Of a DNA stretch of 64,000 bases, positions 51,956 through 62,318 are shown in pieces; within the stretch, counting starts at the first letter, position 1, and the number at the start of each line of letters is the position of its first letter. The stretch is from Nonomuraea terrae (lineage in GTDB: Bacteria; Actinomycetota; Actinomycetes; Streptosporangiales; Streptosporangiaceae), in the NCBI RefSeq assembly GCF_004348995.1, contig NZ_SMKQ01000009.1:33206-97205 (forward strand), in the 5' to 3' direction. The notes under the pieces are model-generated. The model was not told where the DNA came from. It saw only the letters and a list, made by a program, of their open reading frames with translations, and did not search any database. The position numbers and the translations under genes are program-made.

Positions 51956-52537
51956 GTGCGACGCGTGATCGAGTTTCGGGGTGCCGGCCCTGAGGAGTTC
52001 GCCGAGCGGCTGGAAACGGTGATCGGCATTTACGCGGCGGCGATGAGGCCGCCGGCCGAGCAGATCGCCGGCCGGATGAGCATCATGCGCAATCACGGAA
52101 CATATCCCCGTTTCCAGTGCTATTTCGCGGAATTGCGTGAGTCATCCACCGACTGGCCGGCCCCGGAGCCCACGGTCGTCGGCTTCGCGTACGGCTTCAG
52201 GGGCGAGCCCGGCCAGTGGTGGCACGACGTGGTCCACCGCGGGCTGGTCGACAAGATGGGCCGGGAGGCTGCCGACGCCTGGCTCGGGTACGCGTTCGAG
52301 CTGGCCGAGATCCACGTGCACCCCGACTACCAGGGCAAGGGCATCGGCCGCGCGATGATCCGCACGCTGTGCGCCGGCCGCCCCGAGCGCTCCGCCGTGC
52401 TGTCGACGCACGACCAGCCGACGGCCGCCCGCCACCTCTACGCCAGCATGGGCTTCACGGACCTGCTGACCAAGTTCGTCTTCCCGGGCGGCCACGAGGA
52501 GTACGTGATCGCGGGCCGTCCGCTCCCGCTCTCTTGA
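51956..52537 (+). CDS. GNAT-family N-acetyltransferase
   Basis: A 193-residue enzyme. The acetyl-CoA site is ELAEIHVHPDYQGKGIGRAMIRTLCAG (R/Q-x-x-G-x-G/A form) and RHLYASMGFTDL follows. The start is either GTG 51956, one base after the deacylase stop, or GTG 51965 (MIEFRGAGPEEF), which relatives may favour. No ribosome site decides it. Substrate unknown. Confidence 0.88.
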   Translation: MRRVIEFRGAGPEEFAERLETVIGIYAAAMRPPAEQIAGRMSIMRNHGTYPRFQCYFAELRESSTDWPAPEPTVVGFAYGFRGEPGQWWHDVVHRGLVDKMGREAADAWLGYAFELAEIHVHPDYQGKGIGRAMIRTLCAGRPERSAVLSTHDQPTAARHLYASMGFTDLLTKFVFPGGHEEYVIAGRPLPLS

Positions 52538-52641
52538 GCGTTTCCTGAGCAAGTTGTGACCGGCGGGTTTGCCGAGCGTGACCGAGGGCACCATCCATGA
52601 CAGATAGTGACCGCCCCTTTACCGAGAGGCTACGCTCCCTG

Positions 52642-52680
52642 CTCGTCACCCGCCCGGTCCCCCTGCGGGCGGGTGACGAG
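52642..52680. terminator. Bidirectional hairpin terminator
   Basis: A perfect 14-bp inverted repeat CTCGTCACCCGCCC/GGGCGGGTGACGAG with an 11-base loop lies between the convergent GNAT and metF genes and probably serves both. Confidence 0.85.
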
Positions 52681-52691
52681 CACCCCGAGGC

Positions 52692-53612
52692 TCAGGCCGA
52701 CAGCGGCACGCGCTCCAGCCGCTGGAAGACCTCTCGCGAGGCGCTCGACCGGTTGAACGTGATGAAGTGGATCCCGGGCGCGCCCTCGTCGAGCAGCCGC
52801 TGGCACATCGCGGCGCCGTGGTCGATGCCGAGCCGCCGCACCGCCGCCGGGTCGTCCTCGACCTCCTCGAACCGGGCAGCCAGGCCGGCCGGGAACGGCG
52901 CCCCCGACAACTGCTCGGAGCGGGCGATCGTGCTCATCTGGGTGACCGGCATGATGCACGGGATGATCGGCGTCTCGCAGCCCCTGGCCGCCACCCGGTC
53001 GCGCAGCCGCAGGTAGTCGTCGGCCTCGAAGAACATCTGGGTGATCGCGTAGTCGGCCCCCGCCTCGCACTTGCGCACGAAGTATTCGGTGTCGGACTCG
53101 ATGGACGGCGATCGCGGGTGCTTGTAGGGGAAGGCCGCCACGCCCACGCAGAAGTCGCCCGCCTGCCTGATCAGCCGTACCAGCTCCTCGGCGTAGAGCA
53201 CACCCTCCGGGTGGGGCACCCACTCGCCCATCGGGTCGTGGGGCGGGTCGCCGCGCACGGCGAGCATGTTGCGCACCCCGGCGTCGGCGAAGCGGCCCAC
53301 GAGGTGGCGCAGCTCGCGAACGGAGTGGTTGACCGCGGTGAAGTGGGCCACGGGGGTGAGCGTGGTGTCGTGGGCGATCCGCTCGACGATGTCGACCGTG
53401 CGGTCGCGCGTGGAACCGCCGGCGCCGTACGTCACCGAGACGAACGTGGGCCGCAGCGACTCCAGCTCCCTGATCGCGCGCCAGAGCTGGCGCGCGCCCT
53501 CGTCGGTCTTCGGCGGGAAGAACTCGAACGAGAACGAACGCCCACCGGAGGCGAGCAACTCGCGGACGGTGGGAACCCGATCGGGCCGGATGGAAGGTCG
53601 ACCAAGCGCCAT
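52692..53612 (-). CDS. metF: 5,10-methylenetetrahydrofolate reductase
   Basis: A 306-residue flavoprotein that makes 5-methyltetrahydrofolate for methionine synthesis. Family motifs: [75 protein letters not shown] and [13 protein letters not shown] 53612 has no Shine-Dalgarno; TACCCT ends six bases upstream, suggesting a leaderless mRNA. It is divergent from the polyprenyl synthase gene. Confidence 0.96.
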   Translation of the reverse strand: MALGRPSIRPDRVPTVRELLASGGRSFSFEFFPPKTDEGARQLWRAIRELESLRPTFVSVTYGAGGSTRDRTVDIVERIAHDTTLTPVAHFTAVNHSVRELRHLVGRFADAGVRNMLAVRGDPPHDPMGEWVPHPEGVLYAEELVRLIRQAGDFCVGVAAFPYKHPRSPSIESDTEYFVRKCEAGADYAITQMFFEADDYLRLRDRVAARGCETPIIPCIMPVTQMSTIARSEQLSGAPFPAGLAARFEEVEDDPAAVRRLGIDHGAAMCQRLLDEGAPGIHFITFNRSSASREVFQRLERVPLSA

Positions 53613-53705
53613 GGGGCAAGGGTACAGGTACGTTCTCGCGGTGCGCCGGGCCAAGGGCTCCGCTGTGGAGATCCCAATCCGGGATCCGACCATTAGTCTC
53701 AATAC

Positions 53706-54773
53706 ATGACCAACGACGCCGCCGGCATGGGCACCCTGCGCACGCACGTGGAACAGGTTCTCGGAGAGTTCGTCGAACGACAGCTGCCCTCGGGTGGCGA
53801 GCCGGAGTTCCGGCCCCTTCGTACCGCCGCGGACGAGCTGCTCGCGGGCGGCAAGCGGCTGCGGCCCGCGTTCTGCTACTGGGGCTGGCGCGGCGCCGGG
53901 GGCACGGACGAGCCCGGCATCTTCACCGCCGCCGCCTCGCTGGAGCTGCTGCAGGCCAGCGCTTTGGTGCACGACGACGTGATGGACAAGAGCGACCTGC
54001 GCCGCGGCATGCCGTCCGCGCACCGCCGCTTCCAGGCGATGCACGAGAAGTCCGGCTGGCACGGCTCCTCCGCGCAGTTCGGCGAGGGCGCGGCGATCCT
54101 GCTGGGCAACCTGCTGCTCATCTGGTCGGCCGACATGTGGCGGGCCAGCGGCCTGCCACATGAGGCGCTGGAGGCGGCCCAGCCGCTGCACGACCACATG
54201 CGCACCGAGCTGATGTGCGGCCAGTACCTCGACCTGCTGGAGCAGGCGCACGGCGAGAACACGTTCGAGTCGGCGCTGCGGGTGGCGCTGTACAAGAGCG
54301 GCAAGTACTCGGTGGAGCATCCGCTCCGCCTCGGGCTGGCGCTCGCCGGCCGCGGGCTGGAGCCGTGGATGGACGAGCTGTGCACCGGCTACGGGCAGCG
54401 GGTCGGGATCGCGTTCCAGCTGCGCGACGACATCCTGGGCGTGTTCGGCGACCCGGCGCAGACCGGCAAGCCGGCGGGCGACGACCTGCGCGAGGGCAAG
54501 CGCACGATGCTGGTGGCCCGCACCCTGGCGGCGGCCTCCGCCGAGGACGCGGCGACGGTGCGGCGGCTGCTCGGCGACCCCGCGCTGGACGAGAGCGGAG
54601 TGGAGGAGCTGCGGCGGATCATCGGGGACACCGGGGCGCTGCGGGAGTGCGAGGAGCTGATCGGCGAGTATCTGGGCGAGGCGCTGGCGGCGCTGGAGGC
54701 GGCCCCCGTCACGCCGGAGGCGCGTACGGCGCTCAAGGAGCTCGCCATCGCCGCCACCTCGCGCACCATGTGA
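53706..54773 (+). CDS. Polyprenyl diphosphate synthase
   Basis: A 355-residue trans-prenyltransferase. The first Asp-rich motif is [17 protein letters not shown] and the second [13 protein letters not shown], with [23 protein letters not shown] and [15 protein letters not shown] also conserved. It may make geranylgeranyl or longer diphosphates for menaquinone or lipid carriers. Chain length cannot be judged with confidence. TAGTCT ends six bases before ATG 53706 and there is no Shine-Dalgarno. Confidence 0.93.
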   Translation: MTNDAAGMGTLRTHVEQVLGEFVERQLPSGGEPEFRPLRTAADELLAGGKRLRPAFCYWGWRGAGGTDEPGIFTAAASLELLQASALVHDDVMDKSDLRRGMPSAHRRFQAMHEKSGWHGSSAQFGEGAAILLGNLLLIWSADMWRASGLPHEALEAAQPLHDHMRTELMCGQYLDLLEQAHGENTFESALRVALYKSGKYSVEHPLRLGLALAGRGLEPWMDELCTGYGQRVGIAFQLRDDILGVFGDPAQTGKPAGDDLREGKRTMLVARTLAAASAEDAATVRRLLGDPALDESGVEELRRIIGDTGALRECEELIGEYLGEALAALEAAPVTPEARTALKELAIAATSRTM

Positions 54774-54783
54774 GAAGAAAGCG

Positions 54784-54820
54784 AAAGGCGCCCGCCCGGA
54801 TCGCCGGGCGGGCGCCTTTT
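54784..54820. terminator. Bidirectional rho-independent terminator
   Basis: A 16-bp stem (AAAGGCGCCCGCCCGG/CCGGGCGGGCGCCTTT) with a four-base loop and a terminal T-run, with an A-run on the other side, so it works in both directions. It lies between the convergent polyprenyl synthase and thiE genes. Confidence 0.95.
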
Positions 54821-54825
54821 CATGG

Positions 54826-55464
54826 TCAGCGGGACGAAAGGCGTTTGGCGAACTCCGCCGCGGCCGCCCCGGGGTCGTCGGCCTCGGTGATGGCCCGGAC
54901 CACCACCACCCGGCTCGCTCCGCGGGCCATGACCTCGTCGAGGGTGTCGAGGTCGATGCCGCCGATGGCGAACCAGGGCCGCGTGGCCTCCAGCGCCGCC
55001 GCGTGGTCGAGCAGCGGCAGGCCGGGGGCCGGGCGGCCGGGCTTGGTGGGCGTGGGCCACACGGGGCCGCAGCAGAAGTAGTCGACGCCCTCCTCCACGG
55101 CCGCGGCGGAGGCCTCGGCGGCGGAGTGGGTGGACCGTCCGATGACGATGTCGTCGCCGAGTATCTCTCGCGCGACCGTCACGGGAAGGTCGTCCTGCCC
55201 CAGATGGAGCACGTCGGGTCGGGCGGCGTAGGCGATGTCCGCCCGGTCGTTGACGGCGAGCAGCTTGCCGTGCCGGTCGCAGGCGTCGCGGAAGACCTCG
55301 AGCAGCGCGAGTTCGTCGCGCGCCTCCAGGCCCTTCTCCCGCAGCTGGATGATGTCCACTCCGCCGGCCAGCACCGCGTCGAGGAACTCTGCCAGGTCGC
55401 CGCGGTCGCGGCGGCCGTCTGTGCAGAGATAGAGGCGGGCCTCAGAAAGCGAGGGCTTGGGCAC
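54826..55464 (-). CDS. thiE: Thiamine-phosphate synthase
   Basis: A 212-residue TIM barrel that joins the pyrimidine and thiazole halves of thiamine. [93 protein letters not shown] and [11 protein letters not shown] make up the active site. GTG 55464 overlaps the Rv2175c-like gene by 23 bases. It lies on the opposite strand from thiOSG and outside their riboswitch. Confidence 0.96.
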   Translation of the reverse strand: MPKPSLSEARLYLCTDGRRDRGDLAEFLDAVLAGGVDIIQLREKGLEARDELALLEVFRDACDRHGKLLAVNDRADIAYAARPDVLHLGQDDLPVTVAREILGDDIVIGRSTHSAAEASAAAVEEGVDYFCCGPVWPTPTKPGRPAPGLPLLDHAAALEATRPWFAIGGIDLDTLDEVMARGASRVVVVRAITEADDPGAAAAEFAKRLSSR

Positions 55465-55816
55465 GCCGCTTGACCTCTGTGTGGCGGCCGGCCTTGATCG
55501 CCTCGATGGGCGAGCCGGGCAGCGAGTCGTCGGGGGTGAAGAGCCAGCGCAACGCGGCGGCGTCGTCGTAACCGGCGTCCTGGAGCACGGTGAGCGTGCC
55601 AGGCAGGCCCTTCATCACGTCCTTTCCCTGGAGGAACACCGCGGGCACCTGTGGCCCGCCGCTGCCCCGGCGGACGCCGAGGAGCTTGTGATCCTTGAGC
55701 AGTTGTTTGGCCCGGCCGATCGAGAGATCGAGGCGCTGGGCCACTTCGGGGAGCGTGAGCCACTCGTCGACGAGTGCCTCGGTCTCCCGGTCGATCTGTG
55801 CAACAGAAAGCGTCAC
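55442..55816 (-). CDS. Rv2175c-family DNA-binding protein
   Basis: A 124-residue protein with a winged helix-turn-helix ([31 protein letters not shown]) and a C-terminal domain ([41 protein letters not shown]) characteristic of Mycobacterium tuberculosis Rv2175c, a DNA-binding protein whose activity is reduced by the PASTA kinase PknL. A PASTA kinase lies at 59431 in this window, so a regulatory link is plausible. The GTG start has no clear ribosome site. Confidence 0.9.
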   Translation of the reverse strand: MTLSVAQIDRETEALVDEWLTLPEVAQRLDLSIGRAKQLLKDHKLLGVRRGSGGPQVPAVFLQGKDVMKGLPGTLTVLQDAGYDDAAALRWLFTPDDSLPGSPIEAIKAGRHTEVKRRAQALAF

Positions 55817-55846
55817 GGTCCCACAACTACCACATGCCGTGCTTGC

Positions 55847-57010
55847 TCAAACAACACAATCTCGTAGGGATACCTGTGGATCTACCAGGCGTTCCGTGTC
55901 CACGCGATGACCGGCTTCGATGATCCTGCGCCCCTGGACGACGTCGCGCGGCCGGTCGACGGCGAGAACCGCGGCGATGGTGTCGCCGGCGGTGAGCCAG
56001 ACGGCCGACCATTTGCCCTCGGGCTCGCCCCGGTGGACGAGCCGCCGGCCGGCGGGGTGGTGGCCGGCGTACTGGACCATGTGGCCGAACTGCTCCGACC
56101 AGAAGTAGGGGACGGGGTCGTAGACGGCCTGCTCACCCAGCAGCGTCGCGGCGGCCACGTCGGGGGCGTTGAGGGCGGTGTCCCAGTGTTCGACCCTGAG
56201 CCTGGTCTGCCAGCGCCGTGACCACCACGCCGCGCAGTCGCCCACGGCCACCACCCCGGGCAGCGAGGCGCGCAGGTGCTCGTCGGCGACCACGCCGTTG
56301 TGCAGGTCGATGTCGGCGTCGGCCAGCCACTCGACGGCCGGGCGCACGCCGATGCCGGTGACGACGGCGTGGGCCTCGACGAACCCACCGCCCACCAGGC
56401 GCACGCCGCCCTCCTCGACGGACTCGACCATGGTGCGGAGCCGCAGGTCGATGCCGTCGTACCAGCGCTCGGTGCGGGCGCCGATCTCCGTGCCGACGGC
56501 CGTGGCGAGCGGGGCCTCGGCGGCCTCGATGACCGTGACCTCGCAGCCGGCGCGGCGGGCGGCGGTGGCCACCTCCGCGCCGATCCAGCCGGCGCCGATG
56601 ACGGCGACGCGGGCGCCGGGGACGAGCATGGCGCGCAGCTCGTGGGCGTCGTCGAGGGTGCGCAGGACGTGCTGGGGGCCGTCGCCCGGCAGCCGGATCG
56701 GGTCCGCTCCGGTCGCGATGACCAGGCCGTCGTAGCCGAGCTCGCCCTCGGTGGTCTCGACGACGCCCTCGCGCAGCGACTTGGCCTCGACGCCTGGGCG
56801 GAACTCGACGCCGAGCGCGGCGAGGTCGGTCTCGACGTAGCTGGTGTCGGCCTTGCCGGACAGCACCGCCTTGGACAGGGGCGGGCGGTCGTACGGGCGG
56901 TGGCGTTCGCGCCCGATGAGGGTGATGCGGCCGGCGTGGCCGTGCGCGCGCAGGGCCTCCACCGTGCGCAGTCCGGCCAGGCCCGCTCCAACCACGACGA
57001 CATGCTCCAC
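55847..57010 (-). CDS. FAD-dependent ferredoxin-reductase-like oxidoreductase
   Basis: A 387-residue flavoprotein of the putidaredoxin or rhodocoxin reductase type. FAD site VVVVGAGLAGLRTVEALRAHG, the RPPLSKAVLSG segment, NAD site VAVIGAGWIGAEVATAARRAG, and the second FAD motif VVAVGDCAAWWS. It is well suited to reduce a ferredoxin and could serve the P450-ferredoxin pair 8 kb away. GTG 57010 has AAGG eight bases upstream. Confidence 0.9.
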   Translation of the reverse strand: MEHVVVVGAGLAGLRTVEALRAHGHAGRITLIGRERHRPYDRPPLSKAVLSGKADTSYVETDLAALGVEFRPGVEAKSLREGVVETTEGELGYDGLVIATGADPIRLPGDGPQHVLRTLDDAHELRAMLVPGARVAVIGAGWIGAEVATAARRAGCEVTVIEAAEAPLATAVGTEIGARTERWYDGIDLRLRTMVESVEEGGVRLVGGGFVEAHAVVTGIGVRPAVEWLADADIDLHNGVVADEHLRASLPGVVAVGDCAAWWSRRWQTRLRVEHWDTALNAPDVAAATLLGEQAVYDPVPYFWSEQFGHMVQYAGHHPAGRRLVHRGEPEGKWSAVWLTAGDTIAAVLAVDRPRDVVQGRRIIEAGHRVDTERLVDPQVSLRDCVV

Positions 57011-57072
57011 GGTGATGACCTTAACGGGGGGCTTGCCCGGACGCCGCACCGAGGCCGTAGGCTGGGGGCGGT

Positions 57073-57171
57073 AAGACGCGCGGGAGTCCGGCCGGTACCG
57101 GGCTGAGAGGAAGGCTGCACGGGCCTTCGACCGCAAGACACCTGATCCGGATCATGCCGGCGAAGGGAGCG
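57073..57171 (+). promoter_or_regulatory. TPP riboswitch (THI element) upstream of thiO
   Basis: The conserved THI-box segments are present: GGCTGAGAGGAAGGC and ACACCTGATCCGGATCATGC followed by CGGCGAAGGGAG. The element runs into the ribosome-binding site AAGGGAG of thiO, so TPP binding probably blocks translation. Confidence 0.95.
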
Positions 57172-57174
57172 CAG

Positions 57175-58355
57175 GTGGATGTGATCGTGGGTGGCGGGGT
57201 CGTCGGGCTGTCCGTCGCCTGGCGGCTGGCGCGCGAGGGGCGGCCGGTCACCGTGATCGACCCGGCGCCCGGCTCGGGCGCCTCCTACGCGGCGGCGGGG
57301 ATGCTGGCGCCGGTCAGCGAGGTGACGTACACCGAGGCGCCGCTGTTGCGGCTCGGGGTGGCCTCGCTGCGCCGCTGGCCGGCCTTCGCCGCCGAGCTGG
57401 CCGCCGACGCGGGGCTGGGCACGACCGGCCTGGAGGCCGGAGGCCAGGAGAGCGCGGGACACGCGGTGGGGCTCCGGCTGGCGCAGGGCGGTCCCCCTGG
57501 GCGGGGGCTGGACCTGCGGGCCGACGGCACGCTCGACGTGGCGTTCGGGGCCGACGACCTGGCCGCGCTGGAGGAGCTGGCGGCGTTCATGGACAAGCTC
57601 GGGCTGCCGGTGGAGCGGCTGACCGGGCGGGAGTGCCGCCGTCTGGAGCCGATGCTGGCGCCGTCCGTACGGGGCGGGCTGCTGGCGCCGGACGACGCCT
57701 GGGTCAACCCGCGCCGCGTCACGGCGGCGTTGCTGACCGCTCTGGAGCGGCGCGGCGTCCCGCTGGTGCGGGCACGCGCGACCGGCCTGCTGCACGAGGG
57801 CGACGCCGTCGTCGGAGTACGACTGGAGCCGGGCGGTGACGTGCCCGCCGAGGTGCGCGGGGAGCGGGTGCTGCTGGCCGCCGGGGCCTGGAGCGCCGGG
57901 CTGGCCGACGTGCCGGTGCGGCCCGTGAAGGGGCAGATCATTCGGTTGCGGTCGCCTCAGCCGCTGCTCGGCCGGTGCGTACGCGGCACCGTCCACGGTT
58001 CCTCCGTCTACCTCGTCCCCCGGGGTGACGGCGAGCTGGTGGTCGGGGCCACGCAGGAGGAGATGGGGTTCGACACGAAGGTGACCGCCGGTGGGCTCTA
58101 CGAGCTGCTGCGCGACGCCAGGGAGCTGGTGCCGGGCGTCACCGAGCTGGAGGTCGCCGACGTGGTGGCGGGGCTGCGGCCGGGCACCCCGGACAACCTG
58201 CCCGTCATCGGGCCGAGCGGGACGCCGGGCCTGGTGTACGCGACCGGGCACCACCGGGGCGGCGTGCTGCTGGCGCCGCTCACGACGGCGATCCTGCTGG
58301 GCGAGGAGAGCGAGCTGGCGGCCCTGTGCGCGCCTGGGAGGTTTCGGGAATTTTC

Positions 58356-58359
<4 letters not shown>
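57175..58359 (+). CDS. thiO: Glycine oxidase ThiO
   Basis: A 394-residue FAD enzyme that oxidises glycine to the imine used for the thiazole ring. Dinucleotide fold DVIVGGGVVGLSVAWRLAREG, GSGASYAAAGMLAPVSEV, VRPVKGQIIRLRS, LRPGTPDNLPVIGP and YATGHHRGGVLLAPLT are all typical. The GTG at 57175 is chosen because AAGGGAG lies five to six bases upstream. The ATG at 57154 lies inside the riboswitch. Confidence 0.94.
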
Positions 58360-59304
<945 letters not shown>

Positions 59305-59340
59305 CGCGATCCTGTCCGAGGCGGAGACCGACGCCGGAAC

Positions 59341-59378
59341 CGGTGCGGGGACACGCCGAGAGGCACGTCTCCGCATCG
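59341..59378 (+). terminator. Hairpin after thiG
   Basis: A long imperfect stem, 59341-59357 with 59362-59378, with a GAGA tetraloop and a two-base internal mismatch. It lies between thiG and the kinase gene and is a probable terminator, though no T-run follows. Confidence 0.6.
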
Positions 59379-59430
59379 GTTTCGGGCGGTGGGGCCCTGC
59401 CAGTGGCAAAACGCCCGTAAACTCAGCGGG

Positions 59431-61356
59431 GTGGATACGACGACTGCGGACCCGCTGGTCGGTCGACTCCTCGATGGGCGTTACCGCATCGAGAGCCGGA
59501 TCGCCCAGGGCGGTATGGCTACCGTCTACCTGGCGCTCGACATCCGTCTCGACCGGACGGTGGCGCTGAAGGTCATGCACCGCTCGCTGGCCGCCGACCC
59601 CGCGTTCGTCCGGAGGTTCATCGGCGAGGCCAAGTCGGTCGCCAGTCTTTCCCATCCCAACGTCGTGCACGTCTTCGACCAGGGCACCGACAACGACGTC
59701 GTCTACCTGTCGATGGAGTACGTCCCCGGCCGCACCCTGCGCGACATCCTGCGCCAGCGGGGCCGGCTGCCCGCCCGCGAGGCGCTGGAGATCCTGATCC
59801 CGGTGCTCGCCGCGCTGGGCGCCGCCCACCAGGCCGGGATGGTCCACCGCGACGTCAAGCCGGAGAACGTCCTGATGACCGACGACGGCCGCGTCAAGGT
59901 CGTCGACTTCGGCCTGGCCAGGGCGATCGAGGCGACCAACCAGACCCGTACCGGCATGATGATCGGCACGATCGGCTACATGGCGCCCGAGCAGGTGATG
60001 ACCGGTGCCGCCGACGTGCGCAGCGACGTCTACGCCGCGGGCATCATGCTGTTCGAGCTGGTGACCGGGGAGCAGCCGTACGACGGCGAGACGCCGATGT
60101 CGGTGGCCTACCGGCACGTCCACGACACCGTGCCGGCGCCGTCGTCGCTGGTGCCCGAGGTGCCGCAGCTGGTCGACGCGCTGGTGGCGCACGCGACCGC
60201 GCGTGAGCCGGCCGACCGCCCGAAGGACGCGACCGCGATGCTCGTGCGGGCGGTGGAGTCCCATCGGGCGCTGCCGCGCACGACGACCCCGCCCGTGTCC
60301 GGCGCGCACTCGCTGCCGCCGCAGCACTTCGCCGTATCCGGTGCCGCCTCCGTGCCGCAGGCCGCGCCGGGCCACACCCTCATCCAGCCGCGCGCCGAGG
60401 TGCCGCAGCGGCGCGGGTTCCGTCCCCACTGGCTCCTGGTGACGCTGGCGGCCGTGATGGTGGTCGCGGTCGGGTTCACCGGCTGGTTCTTCTCGCGGCC
60501 CGAGCTCGTCGGCGTGCCCAACGTCGCGGGCCAGAACCTAGCGGTGGCCGAGAAGAACATCGCCGCGCTGGGCCTGCAGGCGCGCAAGGGCGAGAGCGAG
60601 TACAGCGAGAAGGTGGCCGAGGGCCTGGTGATCGCCACCGACCCGGGGGCCGAGGTGCAGCTGGAGAAGGGCTCCACGGTCACGCTGACGCTCTCGCTCG
60701 GGCCTGAGCGCATCGTCGTCCCCAACGTCGCCAACATGAACGGCAACGACGCGCGCGCCGCCATCGCCGCCGCCGGGCTGACCGTGGGCTCGGTCAAGCG
60801 CCTGGCCAACAACGAGGTGGAGCGCGACAAGGTCATCCGCACGTCCCCGCAGGTGGGCGAGAAGGTGAAGAAGGGCGCGAAGGTCGACATCTTCGTCAGC
60901 GCCGGTCTGGTCATGCCCGACGTGTCCGGCATGCCGAAGGACGAGGCGGCCGGCTACCTCGGCGCCCAGGGCTTCCAGGTGCAGGTCAACGAGGTCGACG
61001 ACGACGCCGAGCCGTGCACCGTCATCGCCCAGTCGCCCAAGGCCAAGACCGAGGTCGACCAGGGCGCGCCCGTCATGGTCACGGTGTCGCGCTGCCAGGT
61101 CGACTTCTGGCAGTGGTTCCGCGGCGGCGACCGCGACGGTGACGGCGACGACGACTCCGAGGCCCGCGACGACCAGCAGTTCGCCCTGGTGCCCGGGGTG
61201 ATCGGCAAGGACGTGCGCGACGCCAAGGCCGAGCTGGAGGCGCTCGGCTTCAAGGTACGCGTGCAGCGGCTGGGCAACGGCGGCGTGGTGCAGTTCCAGC
61301 GGCCGCTGCCCAACAGCGAGCGCCCGCCGGGCACGACGGTCTACCTCTGGCAGTAG
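59431..61356 (+). CDS. PASTA-domain serine/threonine protein kinase
   Basis: A 641-residue transmembrane kinase. Kinase domain about residues 15-275: IAQGGMATVYLALD (P-loop), VALKVMH (Lys), MVHRDVKPENVLM (catalytic), VVDFGLARA, and GTIGYMAPEQ. After a linker rich in Pro and Ala comes one membrane helix (LLVTLAAVMVVAVGFTGWFF), then four PASTA repeats beginning VGVPNVAGQNL, IVVPNVANMNG, LVMPDVSGMPK and ALVPGVIGKDV. An Asp-rich linker precedes the last. It probably senses muropeptides or lipid II. TAAACT lies seven bases before GTG 59431, suggesting a leaderless mRNA. Confidence 0.95.
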   Translation: MDTTTADPLVGRLLDGRYRIESRIAQGGMATVYLALDIRLDRTVALKVMHRSLAADPAFVRRFIGEAKSVASLSHPNVVHVFDQGTDNDVVYLSMEYVPGRTLRDILRQRGRLPAREALEILIPVLAALGAAHQAGMVHRDVKPENVLMTDDGRVKVVDFGLARAIEATNQTRTGMMIGTIGYMAPEQVMTGAADVRSDVYAAGIMLFELVTGEQPYDGETPMSVAYRHVHDTVPAPSSLVPEVPQLVDALVAHATAREPADRPKDATAMLVRAVESHRALPRTTTPPVSGAHSLPPQHFAVSGAASVPQAAPGHTLIQPRAEVPQRRGFRPHWLLVTLAAVMVVAVGFTGWFFSRPELVGVPNVAGQNLAVAEKNIAALGLQARKGESEYSEKVAEGLVIATDPGAEVQLEKGSTVTLTLSLGPERIVVPNVANMNGNDARAAIAAAGLTVGSVKRLANNEVERDKVIRTSPQVGEKVKKGAKVDIFVSAGLVMPDVSGMPKDEAAGYLGAQGFQVQVNEVDDDAEPCTVIAQSPKAKTEVDQGAPVMVTVSRCQVDFWQWFRGGDRDGDGDDDSEARDDQQFALVPGVIGKDVRDAKAELEALGFKVRVQRLGNGGVVQFQRPLPNSERPPGTTVYLWQ

Positions 61357-61373
61357 CTCCCTCAGGGGCCCTC

Positions 61374-62318
61374 TCAGGCCAGATGGCCGTGGAGGCGCAC
61401 CCTGGCCAGGCCACCGTCGGGATGGATGTCCACCCGTACGTGGGTGACCGGGTCGCGGTGGGCCAGGCGGAAGCGGTGCGGCGTGTCGGGTTGCAGGCGG
61501 GTGCGGGGCAGCAGCGGCACCTCGCGCTCGCCGTCCAGGCCGGTCAGCGCCACCGCGCCCGGCGCGTTGTGCAGCAGGTTGGTGGTGTCGATCTCGGCCA
61601 GCCTGATGACCCCGCGCCCGGCCAGCCGGATGACCAGCCAGTCGTTGCCGCCCTCGCGCCGCCGCGCGGTCTCCCAGCCCTCCGCCTGGTGCCGGGCCAG
61701 GCCGGGCGCGATGACGTTGTTGGGCGCGGAGTAGAACGCGTTGGAGCAGTCGGTGACCAGGCCGCCGTTGGCGAGCGCGGCCAGGTCGAGGCCGAGCCCG
61801 TCGTGGACGGACAGGTCGGGGCGGGCCTCGCCGTGCACGCGCAGGCGCGCGACGCCCCCGTCGGGATGGATGTTCAGCCGTACGTGGGTGTAGCGGGTCC
61901 CGTCGGCGACCTCGAAGCGGTGCTCGGCGTCGCCGTTGAGCGCGGACAGCGGGACGATCTCCGTCCAGCGGGCCTCCAGCAGCTCGGCCGGTGACGGGTG
62001 TCCCTCGGCCGAGGCCGCCTCGACGGAGGCGTGCGGCGGGTAGTTGCCCTTGAACCAGGCCGTGTCGACGACCACGCCGCGGATCACGCCCGGCACGCCG
62101 AGGCGGACGAGGGCCCAGTCGTGGCCGGGTTCGCGGCGGCGGCGGGTCTCCCAGCCGTCGTACACCTGGCCCTTGCTGCCGAACGTCTCCGGGCTGAAGC
62201 CGGGGCGTCCGGGCCTGATCAGGCTCTCCTTCTCGGCGAACGACTCGTCGCTGGCGGCCACGACCGCACCGCCGAAGGTGCGCAGGGCGAGGTCGGGCAG
62301 GGCGGTGAATCCGGGCAT
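61374..62318 (-). CDS. alc: Allantoicase
   Basis: A 314-residue enzyme that splits allantoate to ureidoglycolate and urea. It has the two homologous halves of the family, KGQVYDGWETRRRREPGHDW with VVVDTAWFKGNYP, and AEGWETARRREGGNDW with EIDTTNLLHNAPG; each half ends in a strand like HVRLNIHPDGGVARLRVHG. One base separates it from the allantoinase stop, so the two are co-transcribed. Confidence 0.96.
   Translation of the reverse strand: MPGFTALPDLALRTFGGAVVAASDESFAEKESLIRPGRPGFSPETFGSKGQVYDGWETRRRREPGHDWALVRLGVPGVIRGVVVDTAWFKGNYPPHASVEAASAEGHPSPAELLEARWTEIVPLSALNGDAEHRFEVADGTRYTHVRLNIHPDGGVARLRVHGEARPDLSVHDGLGLDLAALANGGLVTDCSNAFYSAPNNVIAPGLARHQAEGWETARRREGGNDWLVIRLAGRGVIRLAEIDTTNLLHNAPGAVALTGLDGEREVPLLPRTRLQPDTPHRFRLAHRDPVTHVRVDIHPDGGLARVRLHGHLA

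Noticed and set aside
57154..57174. ATG 57154 as start of thiO
   Set aside because: It lies within the TPP riboswitch and upstream of the ribosome site; GTG 57175 is correctly spaced from AAGGGAG.
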